Source: Gammaproteobacteria bacterium
GTDB lineage: Bacteria; Pseudomonadota; Gammaproteobacteria; UBA6429; Thiohalophilaceae
NCBI GenBank assembly: GCA_016194635.1
Contig: JACQBC010000023.1
Location: forward strand, 1 to 64,000
DNA: 64,000 nt
Direction: 5' to 3'
The notes beneath the pieces were generated by a model. That model did not search any database. It saw only the letters and a list, made by a program, of their open reading frames with translations, and was not told the DNA's origin. Positions 47,291-57,467 of the stretch are shown one piece after another. A program made the translations under genes and the position numbers. Every line of letters begins with the position of its first letter. Position 1 is the stretch's first letter.

Positions 47291-48171
47291 CGCATTTCGG
47301 CCAGGACCTGGTCGATCATGGCCTCGGCCTGAGTGGCATAGCCGCCGCCAAACAGATTATAGTGGTTGAGCACATGATAGAGGTTATAGAGGGTTTTACG
47401 CACGCTGTAACCGGGATCTAATGGCCAAGTAGCGCGGTAAGCCGTGTAAAAATCCGCGCTGAAGCCGCCAAATAATTCCGTCATGGCCAGGTCGGATTCA
47501 CGATCGCCAAAATAGACCGCCGGGTCAAAAATCACCGGCTCACCCGCCGCACTCACCCCCCAGTTGCCACCCCATAGATCCCCGTGTAATACCGACGCGG
47601 CGGGGGTATAGTCAGAAAACAATGCCGGCAGTGCCTCTTGCAAACTTTCCGCCTTGCGCAATACCCGTGAACCGATGCCGTTGTGCTGCGCCAGTTGCAC
47701 TTGATGCCGCAAGCGTTGTTCGCGCCAGAACACAACCCAATCCGTTCCCCAGTGATTGGGTTGTGGCGTGGTGCCGAGGGTATTATCGGTATGCCAGCCG
47801 TAACACTGTTCACGATGGCTGTGTAACTTGGCCAACTGTTCGCCCAGGCGAATATTGGCATTCCGATCACCTTGGCCACCTAAGTCGATATATTCCAAAA
47901 TTAAATAAGCCCGTTGACCGGTCGTGCCATGGGCAATCGGTTGAGGCACCCGCACTGCCTTGGTTTGCGCCAAGGTTTGTAATCCAGCGGCCTCCGCCGT
48001 GAACATATTCACCTTAGTCGCGTGATTAAATTTGATAAAAAATTCACGTTCGGTACTGCGTACGCGATACACCTCGTTGATACACCCCCCGCCGAGCGCA
48101 TGGTGAGATTGAATTTCGACCGGCCGGCCGGTGGCTTCACGCAGGTGTCGGGCGATATGTTGCCAAGGCAT
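47287..48171 (-). CDS. Fructosamine kinase family protein
   Basis: This is a 294-residue kinase-like protein of the FN3K group, which phosphorylates sugar-amine adducts on glycated proteins so that they break down. Motifs are GGGCINEVYRV (nucleotide loop), FFIKFN (Lys), VLHGDLWGGNWG (catalytic Asp) and IFDPAVYFGDRESDLAM (metal Asp). The start ATG at 48171 was chosen over a GTG four codons earlier. It converges with the 40-residue gene. Confidence 0.92.
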   Translation of the reverse strand: MPWQHIARHLREATGRPVEIQSHHALGGGCINEVYRVRSTEREFFIKFNHATKVNMFTAEAAGLQTLAQTKAVRVPQPIAHGTTGQRAYLILEYIDLGGQGDRNANIRLGEQLAKLHSHREQCYGWHTDNTLGTTPQPNHWGTDWVVFWREQRLRHQVQLAQHNGIGSRVLRKAESLQEALPALFSDYTPAASVLHGDLWGGNWGVSAAGEPVIFDPAVYFGDRESDLAMTELFGGFSADFYTAYRATWPLDPGYSVRKTLYNLYHVLNHYNLFGGGYATQAEAMIDQVLAEMR

Positions 48172-48567
48172 AACAATTCTCACGCAGGGGGAGCCCCATC
48201 GTACCGAATCGACTTGCCCGGTGCCAAGCGGGTAGAATACTTAACCTTAATTCTAACAAGCCTTTAATCGGCGACTGGGGTGAATTATGCACAGCGTGTT
48301 TTAATTTCAATTACTTGCACGCGTGTTAACCCCCATATTCCGTCTGCCATACTATAAAAATGATATATCTTATTGATTCTCATACCATTAAAATCCAGTT
48401 CAAATAATCGCCATTTTAACAAAAGTGCAACATTGGTGCGGCGACAGACACGATGGACCCATTCCATCCACATACTTATCCACAGCATCTGTGGAAAAAA
48501 CCCAGAATCCATGTACAACAAGCAGTTAGCAAAATAAATTCGCGATAACCTGTTACAGTCTGCCGCC
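48172..48567. other. Spacer upstream of priA with a DnaA-box sequence
   Basis: About 400 bases without a convincing gene. A perfect DnaA-box sequence, TTATCCACA, is at 48476-48484, and CTGTGGAAA follows a few bases later on the opposite strand, about 90 bases before priA. A single box in 400 bases could be chance. Confidence 0.4.
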
Positions 48568-50763
48568 ATGTCTACCTCGCTGGAAATTTTGCGGGTCGCA
48601 ATCCCCACCCCCTTGCGTCGCCATTTTGATTATTTGGTTCCTCTGCAGCACGCCGAATGGTGCCAGCCTGGTTGTCGTGTACGTGTACCGTTCGGTCGTC
48701 AACAGCGGCTGGGGGTAATTCTGGAACGCGTCACCCACAGTGATGTGCCGCCGCATAAACTCAAACGCGTGGAGAAAGTGCTCGACGACTCCGCGGTGAT
48801 CCCTTCCGATCTGTTGGACCTGTTGCGGTTTGCCAGTGATTACTACCAACATGCTATTGGTGAAGTCATCGCGGCGGCCTTACCCGCGGCCTTACGCGCG
48901 GGTAAATCCACGCAGCACAACAGTGTTCATTGGCGCATCACCGCGGCCGGTCACGCAGCGCAGATCCCCGTGCGTGCCGCTAAACAAACGGCGGTTCTAG
49001 CGCGGCTGCGCCAAGCACCGCACGCACTGAGTGAGGCCGATCTCAAATCCGGGTTACCCGGCCTTAGCCCCGTGCTGCAACGGTTACACACCGCAGGTTG
49101 GATCGAACCGATCACAATCGCCCTGGACCCGATGACGCCGTGGGCAGCAACTCCCGCTCCAGCGCTCAGCGCTGAACAAACCAGTGTCATTGAGCACCTG
49201 CGCGAACAGCAGGGCTTTGGGGTATCGTTACTCGACGGCATTACCGGCAGCGGCAAGACTGAAGTGTATTTACAGTGGATTGCCGAGCATCTTGCCCGGC
49301 ATCGACAGGTCTTGATGTTGGTGCCCGAGATCGGCTTGACGCCCCAACTGCTAAGCCGTTTTAGCACACGCTTGCACGCGCCCATCGCGCTGTGGCATTC
49401 AGGATTGTCCGACAGTGAACGGTTACAGACCTGGCGCGCGGCACGCACCGGCAGTGCCGCGGTATTTATCGGTACCCGCTCGGCGGTGTTTTTACCCTTG
49501 CGTGATCCGGCCTTGGTGATCATTGACGAGGAACACGATCCCTCCTTCAAACAGCAAGAGGGGTTTCGTTATTCCGCACGCGACCTGGCGGTGTTGCGCG
49601 CGCGGCGCTGGAACGTTCCTATTTTGCTGGGCTCGGCCACGCCGTCGTTGGAAACCCTGGCGAATGTCGCGCGTCAACGTTATACCGCGGTACATTTAAC
49701 CCAACGCGCCGGAGGAGCCCAGCCGCCGCGCTTTCAGATCCTCGACATGCGCCGCCAGCCGCTCGATCATGGACTGTCGATGCCCTTGATTCAACGAATG
49801 CGTGAACACCTCAATGATCAAGCTCAGGTATTATTGTTTTTAAACCGCCGTGGGTTCGCCCCGGCCCTGCTGTGCCATGATTGCGGTTGGATCGCCACCT
49901 GCCCACGGTGCGATGCCCACCTTACCCTGCATCGGCACGAACAACAGTTACGCTGTCACCACTGCGGATTACAACGCCGTGAAAATCAGCAGTGCCCGAC
50001 CTGCCAGAGCAGTGCATTAGTCGGAATTGGCATTGGTACTGAACGGATCGAGAGCGGCCTCCGAACCGCGTTTGCCGATGTGGAAATTGTCCGCATTGAC
50101 CGTGACACAACCCGCCGTAAAGGCAGTTTGGGTAAACTGCTTGAGCGGGTACGCGAGGGCCGGCGCCAGATCCTGGTGGGCACGCAGATGCTTTCCAAAG
50201 GCCACCACTTTCCCAACGTCACCCTGGTGGGGATCCTCGATACCGATCAGGGTTTGCACAGCGCTGACTTTCGCGCCACCGAACGCATGGCGCAACAGAT
50301 CATGCAGGTTAGCGGCCGGGCTGGCCGCGCGGATCGCCCCGGCGAGGTGTTGATCCAGACCCACCACCCCGATCACCCCCTGCTGCACACCTTGATCACA
50401 CAGGGGTATAACGCCTTTGCGCAGGCCACCTTGCAGGAACGTGAACAAACCGAACTCCCGCCGTTCAGTCACATGGCCATACTGCGCGCCGAATCAACCC
50501 GCGCCAGCGCCGCGCTGGATTTCCTGCGGCAAGTCGCGGACAGATTGGCCACACTCGCCCCCGCCACCCTCCACCATTACGGTCCCTTCCCCGCGCCGAT
50601 GGAAAAACGCGCCGGCCGGGTGCGGGCGCAACTGGTCTTGATCAGTAAAACACGCGGCAGCCTGCAAACAACCCTGCGGCAACTCTTAACGGTGATTGAA
50701 ACTGATCTCGCCAGCCGCTCGGTACGCTGGTCAATCGATGTCGATCCGATTGATATGTACTGA
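48568..50763 (+). CDS. priA: Primosomal replication-restart helicase PriA
   Basis: The product reloads the replication machinery at stalled forks. It has 731 residues, the usual length. The N-terminal 3'-end-binding domain begins LRVAIPTPLRRHFDYLVP. The helicase has the Walker A motif GITGSGKTEVYL (about 229-240) and DEEHD. The zinc-binding Cys residues follow (CHDCGWIATCPRC and CHHCG with CPTC). The motif GTQMLSKGHHFPNV and the C-terminal domain are complete. The upstream region carries a DnaA-like box. Confidence 0.97.
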   Translation: MSTSLEILRVAIPTPLRRHFDYLVPLQHAEWCQPGCRVRVPFGRQQRLGVILERVTHSDVPPHKLKRVEKVLDDSAVIPSDLLDLLRFASDYYQHAIGEVIAAALPAALRAGKSTQHNSVHWRITAAGHAAQIPVRAAKQTAVLARLRQAPHALSEADLKSGLPGLSPVLQRLHTAGWIEPITIALDPMTPWAATPAPALSAEQTSVIEHLREQQGFGVSLLDGITGSGKTEVYLQWIAEHLARHRQVLMLVPEIGLTPQLLSRFSTRLHAPIALWHSGLSDSERLQTWRAARTGSAAVFIGTRSAVFLPLRDPALVIIDEEHDPSFKQQEGFRYSARDLAVLRARRWNVPILLGSATPSLETLANVARQRYTAVHLTQRAGGAQPPRFQILDMRRQPLDHGLSMPLIQRMREHLNDQAQVLLFLNRRGFAPALLCHDCGWIATCPRCDAHLTLHRHEQQLRCHHCGLQRRENQQCPTCQSSALVGIGIGTERIESGLRTAFADVEIVRIDRDTTRRKGSLGKLLERVREGRRQILVGTQMLSKGHHFPNVTLVGILDTDQGLHSADFRATERMAQQIMQVSGRAGRADRPGEVLIQTHHPDHPLLHTLITQGYNAFAQATLQEREQTELPPFSHMAILRAESTRASAALDFLRQVADRLATLAPATLHHYGPFPAPMEKRAGRVRAQLVLISKTRGSLQTTLRQLLTVIETDLASRSVRWSIDVDPIDMY

Positions 50764-50872
50764 GCCAATCCGGAGTACCCTGGCTTGCCCGAGCAATGGC
50801 AGGGGCTAGGTAACGTTACAAAGCCCACCTTAAATACCGGCTGTCTAAATTCTATGTATTCACCTTAACCTG

Positions 50873-50985
50873 CCGCGGTATCCACGTGGGTGGATGCCGG
50901 GTATTCCGGTATCGGTGACTCGCCGTGAATACCTCCCTGTGGACCCGGCACCCACCCAGGTCACCAGCGTTGACAACCAGAATAA
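50873..50985 (-). repeat. Palindromic element, copy 3 (degenerate)
   Basis: Between convergent priA and kef genes. On the minus strand, GTCCACAGGGAGGTATTC then ACGGCGAGTC matches the core of the elements at 8.8 and 57.5 kb. Flanking arms around TGGGTGGATGCCGGGT and its complement pair over about 16 bases with one mismatch. The inner GGGATG hairpin is not kept. Confidence 0.7.
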
Positions 50986-50995
50986 TTTTTCAGCA

Positions 50996-52561
50996 TTAGG
51001 GTACAACCGCCGAGGTTGGAATATCCGCCACCACCGCTTCGGCAAAACTGGCGCCGACCCCGTCGTAATAGTTGTAGACGGTATTAGCCCCGTCTTTTTG
51101 CAGTTGCGCGACTTCTTCGCCGAACACCGCAGTGCTGCTGATAAATCCTCTGAAACCTACCTGACGCAGTTGACGGATCGCAAAGCGTTTGGCCTCCAGA
51201 TCAGGCACCACCACCAATATCGCCCGCACCCCGCTGAGATCGAGTTTCTCCCATAAACCCGGATCTTCCGCGTCGGCGTACAACACCCGCCGCCCGGCTT
51301 GGCGGTGTTGCTCAACCCGCAGCGGATCCGAGTCCAGACCAATCACACGGTGTTGACGCTGGGTCAAGTTATCGTAACTGCCGGTGCCGATCCGGCCCAT
51401 ACCGAATACTACAATGTGTGAATTACCCAGCATGATCGGCTTATCATCCGGGTGGCGTTGGCGGGACTCAAAGCGTTGCAAGCCGCTTTCCCAGGCGAGG
51501 TATAAATCATGCGCAATAACATTCAGCGGCGCCGCGATCAAAAACGATAGCGCCACGGTTACTGCCAATAACACCAGCCACGAGGCTTCCATCCAGCCAT
51601 GTTGCACCCCCAGGTTGGCAATGATCAGACCAAATTCGCTGTAGGTGGCCAGGCTCAACCCGGCTAAAAATGAACTGCGCGCGCGCAAACGGAACAACAA
51701 TAAGATAAAAAAGAATAACAGCGCCTTCAGGGGTAATAACAGGTTCAACAACAACGCGCTGCCGACCATTACGAGGGTGGGATGACCCGCCAACCCGATC
51801 TGCACGAAAAATCCGACCAATAATACTTCTTTCATGCCCCACAAGGCGTGTGATAATTCGCTGGCGCGTTTATGTTCTGCAAGCACCACGCCTAATAACA
51901 AGGCCCCTAATTCCGAGCTTACTCCGAAGTATTCAAAACCGCTGGCGCCCACGACCAAGGCCAACATTACCCCGTACAGCACTAATAGTTCCCCATGGCC
52001 ACTGAGATCCAGCAACCGGTACCACACGGGCCGCAAGGCAAATACCGACAGCACCAAAAGTCCCGCCCAGGGCGAAGGGCTATGGCCACCCGCCACCCCC
52101 ATCATCCCCACGGCTATTAAATCTTGTATTATTAAAATACCAACGGTAACTCGACCATGAAAGGCGCGTAATTCTTTTTTGACTTCGAGGATCTTCGCGG
52201 CAATAACCGTGCTGGAAAAGGATAACGCGATGGCCAGCAGAATTAAGCTTTTAGTGGCCAACCCATACCAGAAATACAATAACCCGACGAACAAAACGCT
52301 ACTTACAAACAAATGTAAGAGGGAACCGGCCAACACCTCCACACGTAATAAACTTTTGAGCCGCAGCTTCAACCCGACACTAAACAACAGGATCAACACC
52401 CCGACATGGGCAATCTGCTCAAGGGCCGCATTACTCTCTTGCCCCAAATAACTCAGTCCAAACCCGGCGGCGAGAAAACCGATCAGCGGTGGCAAACCCA
52501 GCAGGCGCGCGCCCAACCCCAGGATAAAGGCCGCGCTTAACCAGACTGTGGTGGTGATCAT
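50996..52561 (-). CDS. Kef-type cation:proton antiporter with TrkA-N domain
   Basis: This is an inner-membrane antiporter of 521 residues. About 12 helices form the CPA2-type Na/K:H exchange domain (LLGLPPLIGFLAAGFGLSYL, GVLILLFSVGLKLR). A cytosolic TrkA-N/NAD-binding domain begins NSHIVVFGMGRIGTGSYDNL and has VVPDLEAKRFA. The frame runs about 210 codons further upstream, but that part is antisense to argS. The ATG at 52561 follows AGGACGAG. It resembles KefB/YbaL-type proteins; whether glutathione gates it is unknown. Confidence 0.93.
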   Translation of the reverse strand: MITTTVWLSAAFILGLGARLLGLPPLIGFLAAGFGLSYLGQESNAALEQIAHVGVLILLFSVGLKLRLKSLLRVEVLAGSLLHLFVSSVLFVGLLYFWYGLATKSLILLAIALSFSSTVIAAKILEVKKELRAFHGRVTVGILIIQDLIAVGMMGVAGGHSPSPWAGLLVLSVFALRPVWYRLLDLSGHGELLVLYGVMLALVVGASGFEYFGVSSELGALLLGVVLAEHKRASELSHALWGMKEVLLVGFFVQIGLAGHPTLVMVGSALLLNLLLPLKALLFFFILLLFRLRARSSFLAGLSLATYSEFGLIIANLGVQHGWMEASWLVLLAVTVALSFLIAAPLNVIAHDLYLAWESGLQRFESRQRHPDDKPIMLGNSHIVVFGMGRIGTGSYDNLTQRQHRVIGLDSDPLRVEQHRQAGRRVLYADAEDPGLWEKLDLSGVRAILVVVPDLEAKRFAIRQLRQVGFRGFISSTAVFGEEVAQLQKDGANTVYNYYDGVGASFAEAVVADIPTSAVVP

Positions 52562-52799
52562 TGTCGAACTCGTCCTGTCTTGCATTACTGTTAGCGGGGA
52601 TCCCTGCTCTCCCTCTGCCAAAAGGAGAGGGAAAAACCCTACGCTCGATGAATCTGGGCGATAGGAAACGTTTTTGGAACCGTGCGAATAAAACCCAGGG
52701 GTGGATTTTAACAGTCGCCCTACACTTAAGCGATGTCGGGGTTCCACCCGTGCGCGCCCTACGTCATAATAACCCGTTTCGAGGTTTAGGTTATTTCCA

Positions 52800-54560
52800 A
52801 TGAAACAGATCATTATTACAGTGTTGACACAAGCCTTGGCCACCTGCCGCGCGCAAGGACAGTTGCCCGCCGAGGCAACAACCGAGATCAACGTAGACCG
52901 CACCCGCGACAGCAAGCACGGCGACTTTGCCAGCAATATCGCCCTGGTGTTGGCCAAACCCGCCAAGCTGAATCCGCGCGTGCTGGCGGAGAAAATCATC
53001 GCCGCCATTCCAGCCACGCCGACCATCGCCAAGGTGGAAATCGCCGGTCCGGGGTTTATTAATTTCTTTTTGCAGCAAGACAGTATATTTGCCGTGGTGA
53101 ACACCGTCCTGTCACAGCGGGAGCGGTTTGGCCGCTCCACTATCGGCGCGGGCCAACGTATCCAAGTGGAATTTGTCTCCGCCAACCCCACCGGGCCGTT
53201 ACACGTGGGCCACGGCCGCGGTGCCGCCTACGGCTCGGCCTTGGCCAGTGTGTTGACCGCGGCCGGCTATAACGTCGATCGCGAATATTACGTCAACGAC
53301 GCCGGCCGGCAGATGGATATCCTCGCCGCCAGCGTGTGGTTGCGTTATCTGGAACTGTGCGGCGAGGCCGTGGTGTTCCCCACCAATGCCTACAAGGGCG
53401 ATTATGTGTGGGACATCGCCGCGACCCTGCACCGGGACAATGCCGAGCGTTATCGCACTGCTTGGGCAGACGTCACCGGTGATTTACCGGCGGATGAACC
53501 CCAAGGCGGCGATAAAGAAGACTACATCGATGCGATCATCGCGCGGATGAAAACGCTGTTGTCGGCCGACGATTACCGTAAGGTCTTCGACCTCGGTCTT
53601 CATGTTATCCTCGACGACATCCGCGATGACCTACAACGTTTTAGCGTCAATTATGATCAGTGGTATTCGGAACGGTCACTCGCCGACAGCGGCGCGGTGC
53701 AACGCGCCTTGGATAAATTACAGCAGAATAACCACACCTATCACCACGACGGGGCCTTGTGGTTCCGTTCCACGGCCTTCGGCGATGAGAAAGATCGCGT
53801 GCTGGTGCGCGACAACGGTCAAACCACGTATTTCGCCTCCGATGTGGCCTACCACCTGGATAAATTTGAGCGCGGCTTTGACAAGGTGGTGAATATCTGG
53901 GGAGCCGATCATCACGGTTATGTACCGCGTGTCAAAGGCGCGTTACAAGCGATGGGCATCGATCCGAATCGCTTGACTGTATTGCTGGTGCAGTTCGCGA
54001 TTTTATACCAAGGCGGCCACAAGGTGCAGATGTCAACCCGTTCGGGGGAATTCATCACCCTGCGCGAATTGCGCAAGCAGGTCGGCTCGGACGCCACGCG
54101 ATTCTTTTACGTCATGCGCAAGAGCGAACAACACCTGGATTTTGACATGGACCTGGCCAAATCCCAATCCAGCGACAACCCGATGTATTACATTCAATAC
54201 GCCCACGCGCGGGTAAACAGCGTGCTGCGCAAAGCCGAGGAAAAAGGCTGGGGGTTCGATCAAGCCAGTGGACTGGCCCACCTGAATTTACTTACCGAGT
54301 CCCACGAACAAGCGCTGCTCACCGCCTTGGCGCGTTACCCCGAGGTGATCGAAAGCGCCGCTAAATATTACGAACCGCACCAGGTCACCGAATACTTACG
54401 CGAACTGGCGCAACACTTTCACACCTATAATAACGCGCATAAATTTCTGGTGGACGACGCGGCACTGCGCAATGCCCGCTTGGCGCTGATCCTGGCGGTA
54501 AAACACGTGGTGTACAACGGCTTGACGATCCTGGGCGTGAGTGCGCCGGAGAGTATGTAG
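52800..54560 (+). CDS. argS: Arginyl-tRNA synthetase
   Basis: The product charges tRNA-Arg with arginine. It has 586 residues, normal for the enzyme. The N-terminal Add-1 domain is followed by [20 protein letters not shown], holding the class I HIGH motif as HVGH. The KMSKS loop is VQMSTRSG, a known divergence in this family. The anticodon-binding helical domain lies at the C-terminus ([17 protein letters not shown]). It is divergent from the Kef gene. Confidence 0.98.
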   Translation: MKQIIITVLTQALATCRAQGQLPAEATTEINVDRTRDSKHGDFASNIALVLAKPAKLNPRVLAEKIIAAIPATPTIAKVEIAGPGFINFFLQQDSIFAVVNTVLSQRERFGRSTIGAGQRIQVEFVSANPTGPLHVGHGRGAAYGSALASVLTAAGYNVDREYYVNDAGRQMDILAASVWLRYLELCGEAVVFPTNAYKGDYVWDIAATLHRDNAERYRTAWADVTGDLPADEPQGGDKEDYIDAIIARMKTLLSADDYRKVFDLGLHVILDDIRDDLQRFSVNYDQWYSERSLADSGAVQRALDKLQQNNHTYHHDGALWFRSTAFGDEKDRVLVRDNGQTTYFASDVAYHLDKFERGFDKVVNIWGADHHGYVPRVKGALQAMGIDPNRLTVLLVQFAILYQGGHKVQMSTRSGEFITLRELRKQVGSDATRFFYVMRKSEQHLDFDMDLAKSQSSDNPMYYIQYAHARVNSVLRKAEEKGWGFDQASGLAHLNLLTESHEQALLTALARYPEVIESAAKYYEPHQVTEYLRELAQHFHTYNNAHKFLVDDAALRNARLALILAVKHVVYNGLTILGVSAPESM

Positions 54561-55000
54561 GTGAGGTAAACTGTTCAATTCTTTCTCCCACCACTACTCC
54601 GAAATTTCCAACTGCTCTCGCCTGACCCTCACATGTGCGAACCGCCGCGGAACTGTGCGGGTTTCTGCGGGAGGCTGTGGACTTCGTGGCGTGCCTTCAT
54701 TGCCGCGTTTTTGCGAATTTTATTCTCTGCAGGCGATTATTCTCCGTTGTAGCGCGCGAAAAATTTAAAAGTCACGGCGACGAAAATTTCGGGTTGTTGT
54801 ATTTCAAATACTTACCGCGTGTACGCTCAAGTGGTTGGAAAGCCTCATGGCTATCGCGGAGAATTTTACTAACGCTCAGGTGATTGGAGCATTATAACGG
54901 TGGTGGTGATGGGAGTTGCGGGTTAGTAAGTGATATTGCGTGTGAAGGAGAGTTATTGCGTACTTCGCGTTCTGCCACAACATTTTCCTTATACGACACG
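54561..55000. other. Spacer without a convincing gene
   Basis: About 440 bases between argS and the Tae4-linked membrane gene. No good gene, RNA or terminator is recognised. Composition shifts to more A+T towards 55 kb. Confidence 0.5.
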
Positions 55001-55438
55001 TTACTCAATGTACCCCCGAGTGATTTTTTTCAGATATTTTTTCATACCAATAAATATCAGACAGGAGCACAATACGAACGACACTACAAGAATTGCCATT
55101 GCCACTTCCTGCTCTGCAATGCGCAGGGTAGGAACCACCAGGTGTAGCAACGTATCCACGACGGCCACACCCAAAACCCCACCAAAAACCGCTAGTAATA
55201 ACACAACACCATTGTTAGCACGCAAACCTCTACGTGATATCGTATACAGACGATTGGCCAACCACAGGCCCATTACAATAAGTATCCCCATGACGAAAAG
55301 AGCCCACGTGCCTGCACGATTGATATCATCATCGCTGGTCATTGACAACGCGGCAATATCTAACGAAATAAATAGAAGTCGGTAGCCTGCGAACAACAGC
55401 GCTATCAAAACCATTGACATGTATAAAGTTCTTTTCAT
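55001..55438 (-). CDS. Membrane protein paired with Tae4-like amidase (candidate immunity)
   Basis: This is a 145-residue protein with four hydrophobic helices (about 5-30, 43-62, 76-97, 108-131) and a basic C-terminus (MKKYLKKITRGYIE). The ATG at 55438 was chosen because it sits one base after the tae4 stop codon; the frame extends upstream through tae4 out of register. Known Tai4 immunity proteins are small periplasmic proteins, so a membrane protein here would be unusual. The family is not recognised. The stretch is A+T-rich compared with neighbours, hinting at transfer. Confidence 0.78.
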   Translation of the reverse strand: MKRTLYMSMVLIALLFAGYRLLFISLDIAALSMTSDDDINRAGTWALFVMGILIVMGLWLANRLYTISRRGLRANNGVVLLLAVFGGVLGVAVVDTLLHLVVPTLRIAEQEVAMAILVVSFVLCSCLIFIGMKKYLKKITRGYIE

Positions 55439-55439
55439 A

Positions 55440-55964
55440 CTAAAATATGCGCCAAAACCATATTTCTTTGGCTTGCCGGAAATTCGTAAAACTACCTTCC
55501 CATGAAAAGTTGGCCTGAATTCTAACCCAAGAAAACCAACTGGTAAGCCTCTGCCCATTCCAGAGATCAATGTGATCGCCGCTTCTATTTCTGTATTCCT
55601 CCTTTTTTCCATTGACTGTTCGCCGCCAATAGTCCTTAAACAAAATTATTCCTTTTTGAGAGGCTAGTACTTCTTTAAACTCAGCGGGCTTGATATGTTG
55701 AAGACTTCCTAATCCACCGACGGGGAAACGCTTGAGTCCGTGGGCTAACTCTTCAGCGACCAAAACATGTCCTTCGGATTTTTTGTGTTGCCAACAATGA
55801 CGTACACCTGGTAAATGCGCCGTGTTTACACCGCACGCCGCTAAGGCCACCCCCAGCCGAATCGCACATTGATCGGAAAAATTAACTTTTCCATTCGTTG
55901 TACAAGGATTGTCATTGCCGGTAATTGTCGGGTGGTTATCCCATAGTTTTTGAAACGTTAGCAT
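55440..55964 (-). CDS. Tae4-type peptidoglycan amidase effector
   Basis: This is a 174-residue predicted D,L-endopeptidase/amidase that cuts peptidoglycan cross-linking peptides. The pattern is that of type VI amidase effector 4: FQKLWDNHPT at the N-terminus, DQCAIRLGVAL with the catalytic Cys33, and GDHIDLWNGQRLT with His131 (Asp133 close by). It has no signal peptide, as expected for a secretion-system cargo. AAGGAG lies 5 bases before the ATG. No type VI genes (Hcp, VgrG, Tss) are in the window, so it is an orphan effector here. It is tightly followed by a membrane-protein gene. Confidence 0.86.
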   Translation of the reverse strand: MLTFQKLWDNHPTITGNDNPCTTNGKVNFSDQCAIRLGVALAACGVNTAHLPGVRHCWQHKKSEGHVLVAEELAHGLKRFPVGGLGSLQHIKPAEFKEVLASQKGIILFKDYWRRTVNGKKEEYRNRSGDHIDLWNGQRLTSWFSWVRIQANFSWEGSFTNFRQAKEIWFWRIF

Positions 55965-55984
55965 GATCTCTCCTTCTCTTGTAA

Positions 55985-56025
55985 GTCTCCCTCACCCCTG
56001 CCCTCTCCCAATGAAAGAGGGCGAA
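55985..56025. repeat. CCCTCTCCC-type stem-loop
   Basis: GCCCTCT and AGAGGGC pair across a short loop between HlyD and Tae4 genes. Together with the 39.35 kb and 52.6 kb stems this may be a dispersed repeat that also terminates transcription. Confidence 0.45.
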
Positions 56026-56061
56026 TTATTGCGAGGGTGGTGCCACTCTCAAGGGTATTGC

Positions 56062-57417
56062 CTAACGTTCGTGCGCGGTTTCTTTGAAACCTTTGATGAG
56101 TGGGCTCAGGAAATATTCGATCAAACGGCGTTTGCCGGTTTTGATCTCCACGGTGGCGTTCATGCCGGGATTGAGTTTGACACGTTTACCGTTATCGATC
56201 ACCATTTCCGAACTCTGCATGCCGACGCGGGTGGTGTACATCAAGCCCACTTTATCGATGGCCACGGCGTCTTGCGATAAATGCAATACCTTACCGGCGA
56301 TCACGCCGTAGCGGGTAAAGGGAAACGCTTCGATCTTGATCTCGGCCTCCTGACCGGCCTCGATAAAACCGATGTCTTTATTTTCCACATAGGCTTCGAT
56401 TTCCAATTGCCCTTCGTTGGGGGCAATCACCAGCAGTTGTTGCGCCGGGGTGACCACGCCGCCCACGGTATGAATTGCGAGTTGCTGCACCACGCCATCG
56501 ATCGGTGCCTGTAACGTTTGTTGTTTGGTGCGTGTCTCGGCCTTCACCACTTCCTTGCCCAACGAGGTCGCGCGCACTTCGGCGGTGGACAGTTCCGATC
56601 GCCATTTGTTTTTGTACTCGGCAATAACCCCCTGATGGTTGCGCTTGGCCTCGGACAGCGAGGCGGTTTCTTGCACCAGGTGATGCCGTTCGGCGGCGAG
56701 TTCCTGTTGCTTGGTAATCCGTTGTTGCTCAATATCGAGGTATTCGACTTCGGTGACAAAATGTTGATCGAGCAGCTGTTTGAGTTTCTGCGCGCGTTGG
56801 GTCAGGATTGGCACGATGGCTTCGAGACGGGTAAGATTGGATTTGATCCCGGCGATCGACGCTTGTTTTTGTTCAATCACCAAACGGATCTGCTCGGTAC
56901 GCGCCTGGCTTTCGTTAAGTTGATCCAGCAATAACTTACCCTGCAATTGCAAATACTGTGGATCAGCCTCAAACGGTGGCTCAAACGTGGTCTTGCCGTC
57001 AAGCAAGGCACGCCAGCGCGCCGCCTCGACTTGCGCGGCCATGCGTTCGTTGATAGCCCGGCCCGCCTCGGCCCCGGCAGAAGTGGAATCCAACTCGACC
57101 AACAGATCCCCACGGTGCACGTATTGTCCGTCGCGCACGTGAATAAGTTTCACCACTCCCGCCTCCAGCGGTTGAATGATCTTGGAGTGGTCACTGGGGA
57201 TGATCTTGCCCTGCGCCACCGCGATGATGTCGATACTCCCCAACGTCACCCACAACAACGCCACCGTAAACAACAGAATAATCAAACGCCCTAGCATTCG
57301 GCCCAGGGGCGATGCGGGTGCCTCGATAATCTCTAACGCCGCTGGATAAAAATCGGTTTCCTTCACGGTACCAACTTCGAAGCGTTGCTTAAGGGCTATG
57401 AATAATTTGCTCGACAT
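56062..57417 (-). CDS. Type I secretion periplasmic adaptor (HlyD family)
   Basis: This is an inner-membrane adaptor of 451 residues that links an ABC exporter to an outer-membrane channel. It has a cytosolic N-terminus, one transmembrane helix (about 45-65: LIILLFTVALLWVTLGSIDI), a lipoyl-like segment (GVVKLIHVRDGQYVHRGDLL) and long coiled coils (about 150-300). The C-terminal beta domain ends in KTGKRRLIEYFLSPL. The start at 57417 has AGGATAA upstream. It lies directly behind the ABC transporter gene, with a palindromic element between. Confidence 0.95.
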   Translation of the reverse strand: MSSKLFIALKQRFEVGTVKETDFYPAALEIIEAPASPLGRMLGRLIILLFTVALLWVTLGSIDIIAVAQGKIIPSDHSKIIQPLEAGVVKLIHVRDGQYVHRGDLLVELDSTSAGAEAGRAINERMAAQVEAARWRALLDGKTTFEPPFEADPQYLQLQGKLLLDQLNESQARTEQIRLVIEQKQASIAGIKSNLTRLEAIVPILTQRAQKLKQLLDQHFVTEVEYLDIEQQRITKQQELAAERHHLVQETASLSEAKRNHQGVIAEYKNKWRSELSTAEVRATSLGKEVVKAETRTKQQTLQAPIDGVVQQLAIHTVGGVVTPAQQLLVIAPNEGQLEIEAYVENKDIGFIEAGQEAEIKIEAFPFTRYGVIAGKVLHLSQDAVAIDKVGLMYTTRVGMQSSEMVIDNGKRVKLNPGMNATVEIKTGKRRLIEYFLSPLIKGFKETAHER

Positions 57418-57467
57418 ATTATTTATCCTAACCAAATGTATTACCTAAATGTAGGTCGGGTTACTAA

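Noticed and set aside
48285-48608. 107-codon minus-strand frame upstream of priA
   Set aside because: No ribosome site or family motif; overlaps the priA start.
52562-53191. Long upstream extension of the Kef-type antiporter (731-residue frame)
   Set aside because: The extra 210 codons are antisense to argS and have no antiporter similarity; a ribosome site marks the ATG at 52561.
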